A stretch of 64,000 bases of DNA from Roseomonas gilardii (GTDB lineage: Bacteria > Pseudomonadota > Alphaproteobacteria > Acetobacterales > Acetobacteraceae), in NCBI RefSeq assembly GCF_001941945.1, contig NZ_CP015583.1, positions 2,859,501 to 2,923,500 of the forward strand, read 5' to 3'. The translations under genes were made by a program, and so were the position numbers. The notes beneath the pieces are model-generated. The model was not told where the DNA came from and did not search any database. It saw nothing but the letters and a program-made list of their open reading frames with translations. The stretch's first letter is position 1; each line of letters starts with the position of its first letter. Positions 8,861 through 17,779 of this stretch are shown one piece after another.

Positions 8861-9865
8861 TCAGGCCGCCACCTCCAGCATGATCTTGCCGATATGGGCG
8901 CTGCTCTCCATCAGCGCATGCGCCTCGGCCGCCTTCTCCAGCGGGAAGCGGGCATGGATGCGCGGCGCGCAGCGCCCGGCGGCAAGCAGCGGCCAGACCT
9001 GCCCTTCCAGCGCCTGGGCGATGGCACCCTTCTCCGCCGCCGTGCGGGGCCGCAGCGTGGAGCCGGTGACGGTCAGCCGCCGGACCATGATCGGCCGCAG
9101 ATCCACCTCGGCAGCCTTGGGGCCCTCCAGGAAGGCGATCATCACCAGCCGCCCGTCCTGCCCCAGGCAGCGCAGGTTCCGGGGGAAATAGGAGCCTCCG
9201 ACCATGTCCAGGATCGCGTCGATCCCCTTGCCGCCGGTCAGGCGCTTCACCTCCTCGACGAAATCCTGCTCCCTGTAGTTCCAGGCCTCCGCCGCGCCGA
9301 ATTCGCGGCAGGCCGCCACCTTCCCGGCGCTGCCGGCGGTGGCCAGCATCCGCGCGCCGAAGGCCTCGCCGAGCTGGATCGCGGTGATGCCGATGCCGGA
9401 GGTGCCGCCATGCACCAGCGCCGTCTCGCCCGCCTTCAGCCGCCCGAGGCCGAACAGGTTCGCCCAGACGGTGAAGAAGTTCTCCGGCAGCGCCGCCGCC
9501 CGCAGCGCGTCATAGTTGTCCGGCCAGGGCAGGCACTGGGTTTCCGGCGCCGTCACGTATTCCGCATAGGCGCCGCCATTGGTCAGGGCGCAGACCCGGT
9601 CACCCACGCGCCAGCGGCCGACATTGGCGCCGCAGGCCACCACCTCGCCGGCCGCCTCCAACCCCAGCACCGGGCTGGCGCCGGGCGGCGGCGGATAGCT
9701 GCCCTGGCGCTGCGCCACGTCGGGCCGGTTCACCCCCGCGACCAGCACGCGGATCAGGATCTCCTCCGGCTTCGGCTGCGGCAGAGGCCCCTGGGCGATC
9801 CGCATCACCTCGGGCGCACCGCCCTCGCCGTGCTCGATGAAGCGCATGCTGTCCGGCAGTGCCAT
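8861..9865 (-). CDS. NAD(P)H:quinone oxidoreductase, PIG3-type medium-chain dehydrogenase
   Basis: A 334-residue zinc-free medium-chain dehydrogenase/reductase. Family markers are AGVNRPDVAQRQGSYPPPPG, LGLEAAGEVV, VGDRVCAL, the Rossmann segment LVHGGTSGIGITAIQLG and the C-terminal HARFPLEKAAEAHALMESSAHIGKIML. The PPPPG and the 'GGTSGIG' loop are typical of PIG3/TP53I3-like quinone oxidoreductases, which reduce quinones with NADPH. The ATG at 9865 has an excellent GAGGAGG site; the frame is open for another 1.5 kb upstream, but that stretch is antisense to the receptor gene. Confidence 0.9.
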   Translation of the reverse strand: MALPDSMRFIEHGEGGAPEVMRIAQGPLPQPKPEEILIRVLVAGVNRPDVAQRQGSYPPPPGASPVLGLEAAGEVVACGANVGRWRVGDRVCALTNGGAYAEYVTAPETQCLPWPDNYDALRAAALPENFFTVWANLFGLGRLKAGETALVHGGTSGIGITAIQLGEAFGARMLATAGSAGKVAACREFGAAEAWNYREQDFVEEVKRLTGGKGIDAILDMVGGSYFPRNLRCLGQDGRLVMIAFLEGPKAAEVDLRPIMVRRLTVTGSTLRPRTAAEKGAIAQALEGQVWPLLAAGRCAPRIHARFPLEKAAEAHALMESSAHIGKIMLEVAA

Positions 9866-9991
9866 GGCGGCCTCCTCCTCTGTGGGTCGGCGCCGGCCAT
9901 GCCCCGCGGCGGGCGGCACGGCCCAGGGCACCGGCGAGCCTCCAGGGTCGGGACGGGAGGCCGAAGCGTCAAGGTCGGGGGAAAAGGGGCG

Positions 9992-10018
9992 CCGGAAGCG
10001 GGGTACCGGAAGCGGGGT
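9992..10018. repeat. Tandem 13-bp direct repeat
   Basis: CCGGAAGCGGGGT occurs twice with a 14-bp period (9992-10004 and 10006-10018) in the 288-bp gap between the divergent quinone oxidoreductase and receptor genes. The rest of the gap is GC-rich with no other feature seen. Confidence 0.7.
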
Positions 10019-10153
10019 GCCGGTGCGGGAGGCGGAGCCCCTCCCCCAGTGGGCGGCTACCGGGACGCACGCCCCCCCGGGGTTGCGCAGGCGGGGCGCT
10101 TCCGCTTGCATGACCGTTGGATTTCTCATCAGCCGAGCCAGATTCCCCCACCG

Positions 10154-11470
10154 ATGCCTCCTGCCGCGCGCCGCCCCCTGCTGGCGGGCCTCGCCGCCCT
10201 CCTTTTGCCCGTTGCCCGGCCTGCCCTGGGGCAGGCCCCGGGCATGGGCGGCGGCGCAGGCGGGGCCCCGACCGGAACGGGCCAGGCCTTGCCGCCCGCC
10301 GCCACGCCGGGGGAATGGCGCCTTGGAGCCCTCTTCCCCTTCACCGGCCCCTTCGCCCTGATGGGCGACGAGGCCTATCGCGGGCTGGAAATGGCGGCGG
10401 ACGAGCGCAACGAGGCCGGCGGCCTCGCCGGCCGCCAGATCCGCCTGCTGCGTGGGGATGCCTCGGACCAGACCCAGGCGGTGAGCGAGGTCCGACGCCT
10501 GACCTCCGGGGAGGGCCGGGTCGCCTGCGTCTTCGGCACCGCCGTCTCCGCCCTGGCCCTGACCGCCTCCCAGGTCACCGAGGCACTGGGCACGCCCTAT
10601 TTCGAGCTCGGCGCCATCGCCGATGCGCTGACCGGGCGCGGCGCCCGCTATGTCTTCCGCAGCTGCCCGCGCGCCACGGATTTCGGCCGCCTCTCGGTGG
10701 ATGCCGTGGCCGACCATCTCGCCCCCGCCTGGAAGGCCGATCCCAGGGCCCTGCGCATCACCATCCTGGCGGAGGACGGCCCCTATGGGCAGAGCGTCGC
10801 CGCCGCCCAGGAGGACCGGCTGCGCGCGCGGGGCATCCCGCTCGCCGCCCGCCTGGCCTTTCCGTCCCGCACCACGGATCTCGGCACGCTGCTCGGCCAG
10901 CTCCGCGCGGCGCGGGCCGAGGTGGTGCTGCACAGCGCCTATCCCGGCGATGTCGTCCCCTTCTTCCGGGCCATGCGGGAGGCGCGCTGGCAGCCGCGCA
11001 TGGTGATCGGCGCCGGCGGGGCCTACAGCCTCAGCGATACCGCCCGCAGCCTGGGGAACGAGATCGAGGGGGTGATGAACGTCGATGTCACCCCCTTCGC
11101 CACGGAGGAGGCGGCCGCCCCCGGCGCCGGCCTCTTCGCCGAGGCCTACAAGCGCAAATACGGGGCCGAGCCGCGCTCCGGCCACAGCCTTGCCACCTAT
11201 GCCGGCGCCGCGATCTTCCTGGAGGCGCTGGGCCGCGCCAGCAGCGCCGAGAAGGAGCGCCTCCGCGCCGCGGTGCTGGCCACCGACCTGCCGGAGGGCA
11301 AGGCCGTCACCGGCTGGGGCGCCCGCTTCGACGAGAGCGGCCAGAACACCCGCGCCCGCCCGCTGCTGGCGCAATGGCAGGATGGCCGGCTGGTGACGGT
11401 GGCCCCGGCCGTGGCGGCGGCAGGCAAGCTGCGGGGCGGTTTCGGCGCGGTGCGGACCGCGCCACCCTGA
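10154..11470 (+). CDS. ABC transporter substrate-binding protein, branched-chain amino acid type
   Basis: A 438-residue periplasmic receptor of the LivJ/Leu-Ile-Val-binding superfamily. A signal sequence (RRPLLAGLAALLLPVARPALGQAP) is followed by a Gly-rich linker and then GALFPFTGPFALMGDEAYRGLEMAADERNEAGGLAGR, the family's N-terminal block. Further blocks are VACVFGTAVSALALTASQV and ITILAEDGPYGQSVA. The ATG at 10154 has no clear ribosome-binding site and may be read from a leaderless message. No permease or ATPase genes are nearby, so it is an orphan receptor. The ligand could be an amino acid, an amide or an aromatic acid. Confidence 0.85.
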   Translation: MPPAARRPLLAGLAALLLPVARPALGQAPGMGGGAGGAPTGTGQALPPAATPGEWRLGALFPFTGPFALMGDEAYRGLEMAADERNEAGGLAGRQIRLLRGDASDQTQAVSEVRRLTSGEGRVACVFGTAVSALALTASQVTEALGTPYFELGAIADALTGRGARYVFRSCPRATDFGRLSVDAVADHLAPAWKADPRALRITILAEDGPYGQSVAAAQEDRLRARGIPLAARLAFPSRTTDLGTLLGQLRAARAEVVLHSAYPGDVVPFFRAMREARWQPRMVIGAGGAYSLSDTARSLGNEIEGVMNVDVTPFATEEAAAPGAGLFAEAYKRKYGAEPRSGHSLATYAGAAIFLEALGRASSAEKERLRAAVLATDLPEGKAVTGWGARFDESGQNTRARPLLAQWQDGRLVTVAPAVAAAGKLRGGFGAVRTAPP

Positions 11471-11485
11471 CGGCAGGCGCCGTGA

Positions 11486-11500
11486 GGGCGGAGACCGCCC
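11486..11500. terminator. Small hairpin between convergent receptor genes
   Basis: GGGCGG and CCGCCC flank a 3-base loop in the 52-bp gap between two converging stop codons. There is no T-tract, so it is a weak terminator candidate. Confidence 0.3.
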
Positions 11501-11522
11501 CCACGCACGAACGGGAAATCCC

Positions 11523-12497
11523 TTATCCGGCCGTGATCCCGGCTTCCTTGATGATCGGCTCCCACTTGGCGATCTCGGTCTTCAGGAAATCGCCGGTGGC
11601 CTCGGGCGTGAAGTTGGAACGGGTTTCCATGGTCAGGTCCGACAGGCGCTTCTGCACGGATTCCATGGCCATGACCTTGTTGGTCGCCTCGTTCATCGCC
11701 TGGACGATCGCGGGCGGCGTGCCGGCGGGGGCGAAGATCATGTGCCAGGTATAGGCCTCGTAGCCCGGCACCCCGGCCTCGGAGAAGGTCGGCAGGTCGG
11801 GGAGCTGGGGCAGCCGCTTGGAGGAGGAGACCGCCAGGCCGCGCACCTCGCCCCGCTGCACGAAGGGCAGCGCGTTGTTGGCCACGTCCAGCATCATCAC
11901 CACGGTGCCGCTCAGCAGGTCCGGCATCGCGGCCGCGGAGCCACGATAAGGCACGTGGTTCACCTTCAGCCCGCCGGCCTGCTTCAGGAACAGCTCGCTC
12001 GCCAGGTGCAGCGCCGCCCCGGCGCCGGTGCTGGCATAGTCGAACTTGCCCGGATTGGCCTTCGCCAGGGCGATGAACTCCTGCAGCGTCTTCGCCGGCA
12101 GGTCCTTGTTCACCATCATCAGCATCGGGATCACGCCGGTCATGGTGACGGGCGTGAAATCCGCGATCGGGTCGAAGGGCAGCTTGGCGAAGATCGCCCG
12201 CAACGTGGCATGGGCGATGGTGGTGTAGAGGAAGACCGAGCCGTCCTTCGGCGCCTTGGCCACCACGTCGGAGCCCACGACCACACCGGCCCCGGTGCGG
12301 TTCTCCACCACCACCCGCTGCGGCAACTGCTTCGACAGCTCGTCCGCGATCAGCCGGGCCGGGATGTCGGTCGGCCCGCCGGCGGCGAAGGGCACCACGA
12401 GGCGGATCGGCTGGTTCGGCCAACTGCCCTGGGCGCGCAGCACGGCGGGCGCGGCAACGGTCGCGAGGGCAGCCCCGGTCAGGGTACGACGCCTCAT
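11523..12497 (-). CDS. Bug-type tripartite tricarboxylate transporter receptor (TctC-like)
   Basis: A 324-residue periplasmic binding protein. It begins MRRRTLTGAALATVAAPAVLRAQG, a Tat- or Sec-type signal, then WPNQPIRLVVPFAAGGPTDIPARL, the signature block of Bug proteins. Other markers are VVVENRTGAG, FDYASTGAGAALHLASELF and VNHVPYRGSAAAMPDLLSG. Bug receptors bind small carboxylates, and in Acetobacteraceae and Burkholderiales many are orphans, as here: no tctA or tctB is present. The ATG at 12497 follows GGAGGAAC. The upstream gene on the same strand is a PLP-fold pseudoenzyme 123 bp away, so the two may share a message. Confidence 0.92.
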   Translation of the reverse strand: MRRRTLTGAALATVAAPAVLRAQGSWPNQPIRLVVPFAAGGPTDIPARLIADELSKQLPQRVVVENRTGAGVVVGSDVVAKAPKDGSVFLYTTIAHATLRAIFAKLPFDPIADFTPVTMTGVIPMLMMVNKDLPAKTLQEFIALAKANPGKFDYASTGAGAALHLASELFLKQAGGLKVNHVPYRGSAAAMPDLLSGTVVMMLDVANNALPFVQRGEVRGLAVSSSKRLPQLPDLPTFSEAGVPGYEAYTWHMIFAPAGTPPAIVQAMNEATNKVMAMESVQKRLSDLTMETRSNFTPEATGDFLKTEIAKWEPIIKEAGITAG

Positions 12498-12620
12498 TCG
12501 TTCCTCCAGAATATCGTCCGTCCCGGCTCCGGGCGCGGGACCCATGCCGGAGGATTACGCGTCAATCATGAAGAAGCGTCAATCTGGCCGGCAGAAGCAG
12601 TGCCGCGCCGGTCAGTCCTT

Positions 12621-13754
12621 TCACGGCTTGGCAAAGGGTTCGCCGGTGCCGAAGGCCAGGACGCGGCTTCCGGCATCGAGGCCCAGGGCTGCCCGCGCCG
12701 CCGGATCGCGCGCCGCCAGCAGCAGCCCCGCCATCACCGCCTCGCCACGCTCCCCGGCCCGGTCTGCCCCCGCACGCCCGGCAGGCGGGCTCCGCCCCGC
12801 CCCGGCCACCGCCTCCGATGGGACGGCGAGGCAGGCAAAGGCAGCCCGTTCCAGCTCCCCCCAGGCCAGCAGCGATACGTCCCCTTCCGCCTCGCCTTGC
12901 CCGGCCCCTGTCCAGGCGGCGGCGGCGGCCCGCATCAGCTCCCCACCCTCCGCCTCCACCACGACCAGCCGTGGCGCATCCCCGCCCAGGCGGCGCGACT
13001 GCACCGCGACCGCCGCGGCCAGGGCACCGCTGCCGCCGGGGACGAAGACATGGCTGGGCGGCGCGGGAAGAGCGGAGAAGGCTTCCTCCGCCGCGAGGCG
13101 GCATCCCTGCATCACGTCGCGCGCCACCTCGGTCTGGCCCGGCCAGGAATGGTCCGACAGGAAGATCCAGCCCTCCGCCTCCGCACGCCGGGCCGCGTCC
13201 CGCACCGTGCACCCCGATCCAGCCGGCCCGGCCGGGCATTCCAGGACCTCCGCCCCCTGGTGCACGAGCGCCTCGCGCCAGGCGGGCAGGCTATCCGGCG
13301 GCAGCAACGCCACGCAGCGGGCATGGAAGCGCCGTGCCCCCCAGGCCACGGCCAGGGCGAAGCCGGCATCCGGACCGCTCGCCAGGGTGATACCCCGCGT
13401 CGCCTCCGCCAGCCGCCCGGATTCGAGCTCCGGTGCCTCCGCCGCCCGCGCCACGCCGCGCCGCGCCAGCTCCGCCGACAGCAGGCGCTGCACCGCATAG
13501 GCGGCGCCCAGGACCTCGGCTCCCCGGACTTCGCCGCCCGGGCCGGCGTGCCGTCCCGCCTCCTTCCAGTGCAGGGCCGCGAGCCCCAGCGCAGCCGCCG
13601 GTTCGGGAAGGTCGATCGGCGGCGCCGGCGCATGGCCGGGCCAGGCCATGATGGCGGCCCGGGCCCGCCGCCAGCCCCCTTCGGGCAGGGTCACGAGGCC
13701 GGGTATGCCGGGACGGGGATTGACGAGGCAGCGAAGGGAAGCGGGCGCGCTCAT
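12621..13754 (-). CDS. Diaminopropionate ammonia-lyase-like protein lacking the PLP lysine
   Basis: A 377-residue fold-type II PLP-enzyme homologue. WIFLSDHSWPGQTEVARDVM (199-214 region) and SHVFVPGGSGALAAAV (about 234-249) align with diaminopropionate ammonia-lyases such as YgeX. In those enzymes the Schiff-base Lys is in a 'FK-x-LGGAYA' block. The same block here is AEVLGAAYAV, with Glu80 at the Lys position. The PLP-contacting TTDGNHG block is replaced by ASGPDAGF (125-132). The fold and phosphate-binding GGSG are kept, while the chemistry should be lost. The frame is open over its full length, so it is not simply broken. It could bind a ligand without catalysis. Confidence 0.75.
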   Translation of the reverse strand: MSAPASLRCLVNPRPGIPGLVTLPEGGWRRARAAIMAWPGHAPAPPIDLPEPAAALGLAALHWKEAGRHAGPGGEVRGAEVLGAAYAVQRLLSAELARRGVARAAEAPELESGRLAEATRGITLASGPDAGFALAVAWGARRFHARCVALLPPDSLPAWREALVHQGAEVLECPAGPAGSGCTVRDAARRAEAEGWIFLSDHSWPGQTEVARDVMQGCRLAAEEAFSALPAPPSHVFVPGGSGALAAAVAVQSRRLGGDAPRLVVVEAEGGELMRAAAAAWTGAGQGEAEGDVSLLAWGELERAAFACLAVPSEAVAGAGRSPPAGRAGADRAGERGEAVMAGLLLAARDPAARAALGLDAGSRVLAFGTGEPFAKP

Positions 13755-14175
13755 GCCGCCAGCCTAGCCGGCGCCCGCCCGGGGCGCATCGCCCGCCCGA
13801 ACGATGCCCTGCCGCCTCGCGCCCCGGGCCGGGCTTGGCACTCCACCCCAGGCTGTGGGCTCTCCGGGAGCACGGCCACGCGAGGGCTATCCCCCCGCGC
13901 CGCTTCCCGGCACCATCCTTTCCCGTGGCACCCTGTCTGGCGCAGATCTGCGCCAGATGGACGTCTGCCATGGCGGCGGAAGCCAGGGCACGGGTTGATG
14001 CGGCACCGTCGAGACAGCATTTGTTGCACTGTGCCAAGCTTCGTTCACAAGTGGGCGACTGTCTTGCGTTTCGTCGTCGGACACGCCGATGCTGCGTCGC
14101 ACAAATACGATCCCCGAAGACAAGGGGCACGGAAGCCCTGGGTGAAGGGGCTGGAACGTCGGAGACAACGCGGAC
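13755..14175. other. Intergenic region between divergent genes with a long palindrome
   Basis: This 421-bp gap lies between the leftward PLP-fold gene and the rightward DUF983 gene. Bases 14000-14110 are less GC-rich than average. Apart from the palindrome at 13936-13957, no RNA gene or ORF was convincing. Confidence 0.5.
13936..13957. promoter_or_regulatory. 22-bp perfect palindrome, candidate operator
   Basis: The half-site TCTGGCGCAGA is followed directly by its exact reverse complement, with symmetry broken at both outer bases. It lies 182 bp upstream of the PLP-fold gene start and 218 bp upstream of DUF983, in a divergent region. A perfect, uninterrupted 22-bp dyad suits a dimeric regulator. 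The regulator is not identified. Confidence 0.55.
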
Positions 14176-14757
14176 ATGACGCAGATTTCCCATGCGGGCG
14201 GGGAGGCCCTGACCGACCACAGGCCCGCCGCCCCCGTGGCGGATGCCCCCGTGGTCCGGGCCCTGGCCCATCCGGTGGACCAGGACACCTTTCCGGGGGC
14301 GCGCTGGAGCCCGCGGCAGGGGCCGCCGGATACCCCGGCCGGGGCGCCCGCCCTTCCCTCCCTGCTGACGGCGATGGGGCGCGGGCTCCGGAACCGCTGC
14401 CCGGTCTGTGGCGAGGGCCGCGTCTTCCAGGGCTTCCTGGCCGTGGCGCCGGCCTGCGAGCATTGCGGCACGCCGCTGGGGCGCATCCACGCGGACGACG
14501 CTCCGCCCTATTTCACCATCTTCATCGTCGGCCATCTGCTGCTGCCGCCGGTCTTCTGGGTGGAGAAGGCCTACCAGCCGCCGATGTGGTTCCACATGGC
14601 GCTCTGGCTGCCGCTCTTCGCCCTGGTGACGACGCTGCTGTTGCGGCCGGTGAAGGGGGCCACGGTGGGGCTGATGCTCAAGCTCGGCTTCGGGGGAGCC
14701 GAAGACATTCCCCTGGAGAACCAGGACCATATCCGAGGTGGACGGCATGATGTCTGA
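14176..14757 (+). CDS. DUF983 family membrane protein
   Basis: A 193-residue protein with a CPVCGEG...CEHCG pair of zinc-type CxxC motifs (RNRCPVCGEGRVFQGFL and PACEHCGTPLG) followed by two hydrophobic segments (IFIVGHLLLPPVFWV and MALWLPLFALVTTLLL). This is the standard DUF983 layout. In alphaproteobacteria such proteins are often found with haem-copper oxidase assembly or small metabolic genes, but the role is unknown. The first 60 residues are a Pro/Ala-rich extension. Its last codons overlap the UPF0262 start, which suggests translational coupling. Confidence 0.85.
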   Translation: MTQISHAGGEALTDHRPAAPVADAPVVRALAHPVDQDTFPGARWSPRQGPPDTPAGAPALPSLLTAMGRGLRNRCPVCGEGRVFQGFLAVAPACEHCGTPLGRIHADDAPPYFTIFIVGHLLLPPVFWVEKAYQPPMWFHMALWLPLFALVTTLLLRPVKGATVGLMLKLGFGGAEDIPLENQDHIRGGRHDV

Positions 14758-15268
14758 CGGCGGCGCCCCGATGGGCCATGTCACCGAGGCGTCGCAGGCC
14801 GAGAGCCAGCGCCTGGTCCGCATCGAGCTGCCGGAGGGCTTGACGCCGCACAGCCCCTATGCCGAGGCCGACCGTGCCCAGGCGGTGGCCGACCTGCTGG
14901 CCGGGAACCGCTTCGACCCGCCCGGACTGCCGCCCGGCCCCTATGGCCTGCACCTGGACCTGCGGGAAAACCGGCTCTGGCTGGACATCCGCGGCCCCAG
15001 CGGCGCGCCCCTGCACGGCTTCGCCCTGTCGCTCAGCCCCTTCCGGCGGCTGATCAAGGACTACCTGATGGTCGTCCAGGCGCATGAGGAGGCGGTGACC
15101 CAGGACAGCCACGATGCCCGCATCCAGGTCATCGACATGGGCCGGCGCGGGCTGCACGACGAGGGTGCCGGCCTGTTGCGGGAAAGGCTGGAGGGCAAGG
15201 TCGCGGTGGACCTCGTCACGGCGCGCCTGCTCTTCACCCTGGTCTGCGCCCTGCACAGCCGCGTGTAG
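14747..15268 (+). CDS. UPF0262 family protein
   Basis: A 173-residue cytosolic protein that matches the alphaproteobacterial UPF0262 family almost throughout. Conserved blocks are EADRAQAVADLLAGNRFDP, GPYGLHLDLRENRLWLDI, LSLSPFRRLIKDYLMV, IDMGRRGLHDEGAGLLRERL and VDLVTARLLFTLVCALHSR. The function is unknown. Three in-frame starts are possible (GTG 14738, ATG 14747, ATG 14750); GAGGTGG at 14735-14741 supports one of the two ATGs. It overlaps DUF983 by 11 bp, and mtnA follows 48 bp later, so the three probably form one operon. Confidence 0.9.
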   Translation: MMSDGGAPMGHVTEASQAESQRLVRIELPEGLTPHSPYAEADRAQAVADLLAGNRFDPPGLPPGPYGLHLDLRENRLWLDIRGPSGAPLHGFALSLSPFRRLIKDYLMVVQAHEEAVTQDSHDARIQVIDMGRRGLHDEGAGLLRERLEGKVAVDLVTARLLFTLVCALHSRV

Positions 15269-15316
15269 CCGAAATTTCATGGGTCCCGGCGCGATCATGG
15301 GCCATATGCCGCCCTC

Positions 15317-16423
<1,107 letters not shown>

Positions 16424-16430
16424 TCCCGCC

Positions 16431-16470
16431 GGCCCCGGACCTGCCCCCAGGCTGGGGCGGGTCCGGGGCC
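16431..16470. terminator. 17-bp stem hairpin between convergent mtnA and anmK remnant
   Basis: Left arm 16431-16447 (begins GGCCCCGGACC) pairs with 16454-16470 with one G-U wobble and a 6-base loop. There is no T-tract, but a GC stem this long between converging genes is a likely bidirectional transcription stop. Confidence 0.55.
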
Positions 16471-16530
16471 AGTCGGAGGGGGGGGGCTAGTCGGGGGGCC
16501 AGTCGGGGGCCGGTATTCCCTTCCGCCGCC

Positions 16531-17718
16531 TCAGCGGGCCCGTCCGCCCTCCCCCGCCATCATCCCGTCCGGCACGGCCATCAGGCCCTGCATCGCGCGG
16601 GCGGCCAGCACGGCCAGGGCCTGGGACGGGAAGGCCATGCCGTCGAAGCCCGCCGCATCGACCGTCCGCACCGGCTCCTCCAGCACCGCCGCCAGGGCCC
16701 GCCGCAGGGCGGCATTGACCCTGCCGCGCCCGGCCAGCAGCCATTGCCGGGGCGGGGCGGGCAGGTGGCGCGCGGCCTCGGCGACGCAGAGTGCGGAACA
16801 GGCCACCACCACCGCCGCGCCATCGGCCGGCGGCAGCGCCATGGCCCCGGCACGCCGCAGGGCCCGTTCGAAGCCGATCCGGTCGAAGCGGGCGTGCCCG
16901 GGTCCGGCGTGCTTCCGTCCGGCATACCCAGGTCCGGCTTGCCCGGCCTCGTCCCGTCCAGGTCCATCCCACTCCGGCGAGCCGGCCGGCCCCTTCCACA
17001 GCCAGGGATGCGCGATCAGCCTCGCCAGCACCGCGCCATCGGCCCGCCCCGCCATGGCGAGCCGCCCGCTCATGTCCTCGCCCGAGGCTTCCAGCGACTA
17101 GCCCGCCCAGCCCTCGGCGGGGCCGCCCGCCGGCCCGGCCTCGAAATGCAGCGCCTTGGCGCCCCACCGGTCGCCCGCGCCGAGCCAGGTCACGCGCGCC
17201 ACGCCATCCAGGTCCAGGATCGCCAGAGGCCGCGGCAGCCCCGCCGTCAGGGCAGGATAGGCCGATGGCAGGATCACCCGCCCATCCTCCCCCGCCGCCA
17301 GCCCGCCGCCGAAGCCGCTGGCCACCGGCAGGCCGAGGCGGCGGGCCAGGAAGCCGCCCTCCAGCAGCGGCACGGGCACTCCGTCCCGCCCGCATCCGGC
17401 CAGCCCCGGCCCGTCGAGGCCCACCGCCATCACGCCGCCGGCCGCCATGCCATCGGACCCCGCCAACGCCGCCACGGCCTCGGCACAGCGCTCCACCAGC
17501 CGCTCCACCGCCGGGCTGAGCCCGCCCCAGGCCTCCTCCGGCCCGGCCTCCAGCGCCGCGCGCAGCGCCCGTTGCAGGGCCGGCGGATGCGGCAGCAGGC
17601 GGAAGGGGCCGGCCCGGGTCACCGCCACCCCGTCGGTTTCGAGCAGGGCGGCCTCCACCCCTTCGAGCGAGGCAGGGCAGCGCAGCCCGATGGTTCGCAA
17701 CCCCATTCTTCGCACCAT
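16531..17718 (-). pseudogene. anmK: Degenerate anhydro-N-acetylmuramic acid kinase with an in-frame amber codon
   Basis: Reading one frame from ATG 17718 to TGA 16531 gives an AnmK-length product interrupted by TAG at 17098-17100. The kinase normally phosphorylates anhydroMurNAc in cell-wall recycling. Homology runs on both sides: IGLRCPASLEGVEAALLETDG for the family's GVMSGTSLDGVD block, FEAGPAGGPAEGW for DTGPGN..DAW, and after the stop GRLAMAGRADGAVLARLIAHPWL. Key residues are lost: GTSLDG is PASLEG, CHGQT is LDGPG, and the DFR block holding the catalytic Asp is GFG. The C-terminal part carries a tandem repeat. The position divergent from tyrS matches alphaproteobacterial anmK. Nonsense suppression cannot be excluded, but the motif losses argue for decay. 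Confidence 0.8.
16902..16946. repeat. Imperfect 15-bp tandem repeat, three units, inside the anmK remnant
   Basis: Three 15-bp units each begin GTCCGGC (16902, 16917, 16932). In the anmK frame they encode pentapeptides beginning AG (AGPGY, AGRKH, AGPGH). The family normally has no such insertion here. Confidence 0.7.
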
Positions 17719-17779
17719 GCCGTCACTGTGCTAACGCCCGGCCCACTGACAAGCACACTTCACTGCGGAACCCCGCCAG

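Noticed and set aside
8861-11374. An 837-codon open frame on the minus strand including the quinone oxidoreductase
   Set aside because: Only the last 334 codons match a family. The upstream part is antisense to the receptor gene and is open only because of high GC.
7814-11470. A 1218-codon open frame on the plus strand ending in the binding protein
   Set aside because: The first part is the antisense of the hydrolase and oxidoreductase. The receptor has its own ATG and signal peptide at 10154.
15269-15316. A SAM or methionine riboswitch ahead of mtnA
   Set aside because: The gap is only 48 bp and holds no aptamer-like helices.
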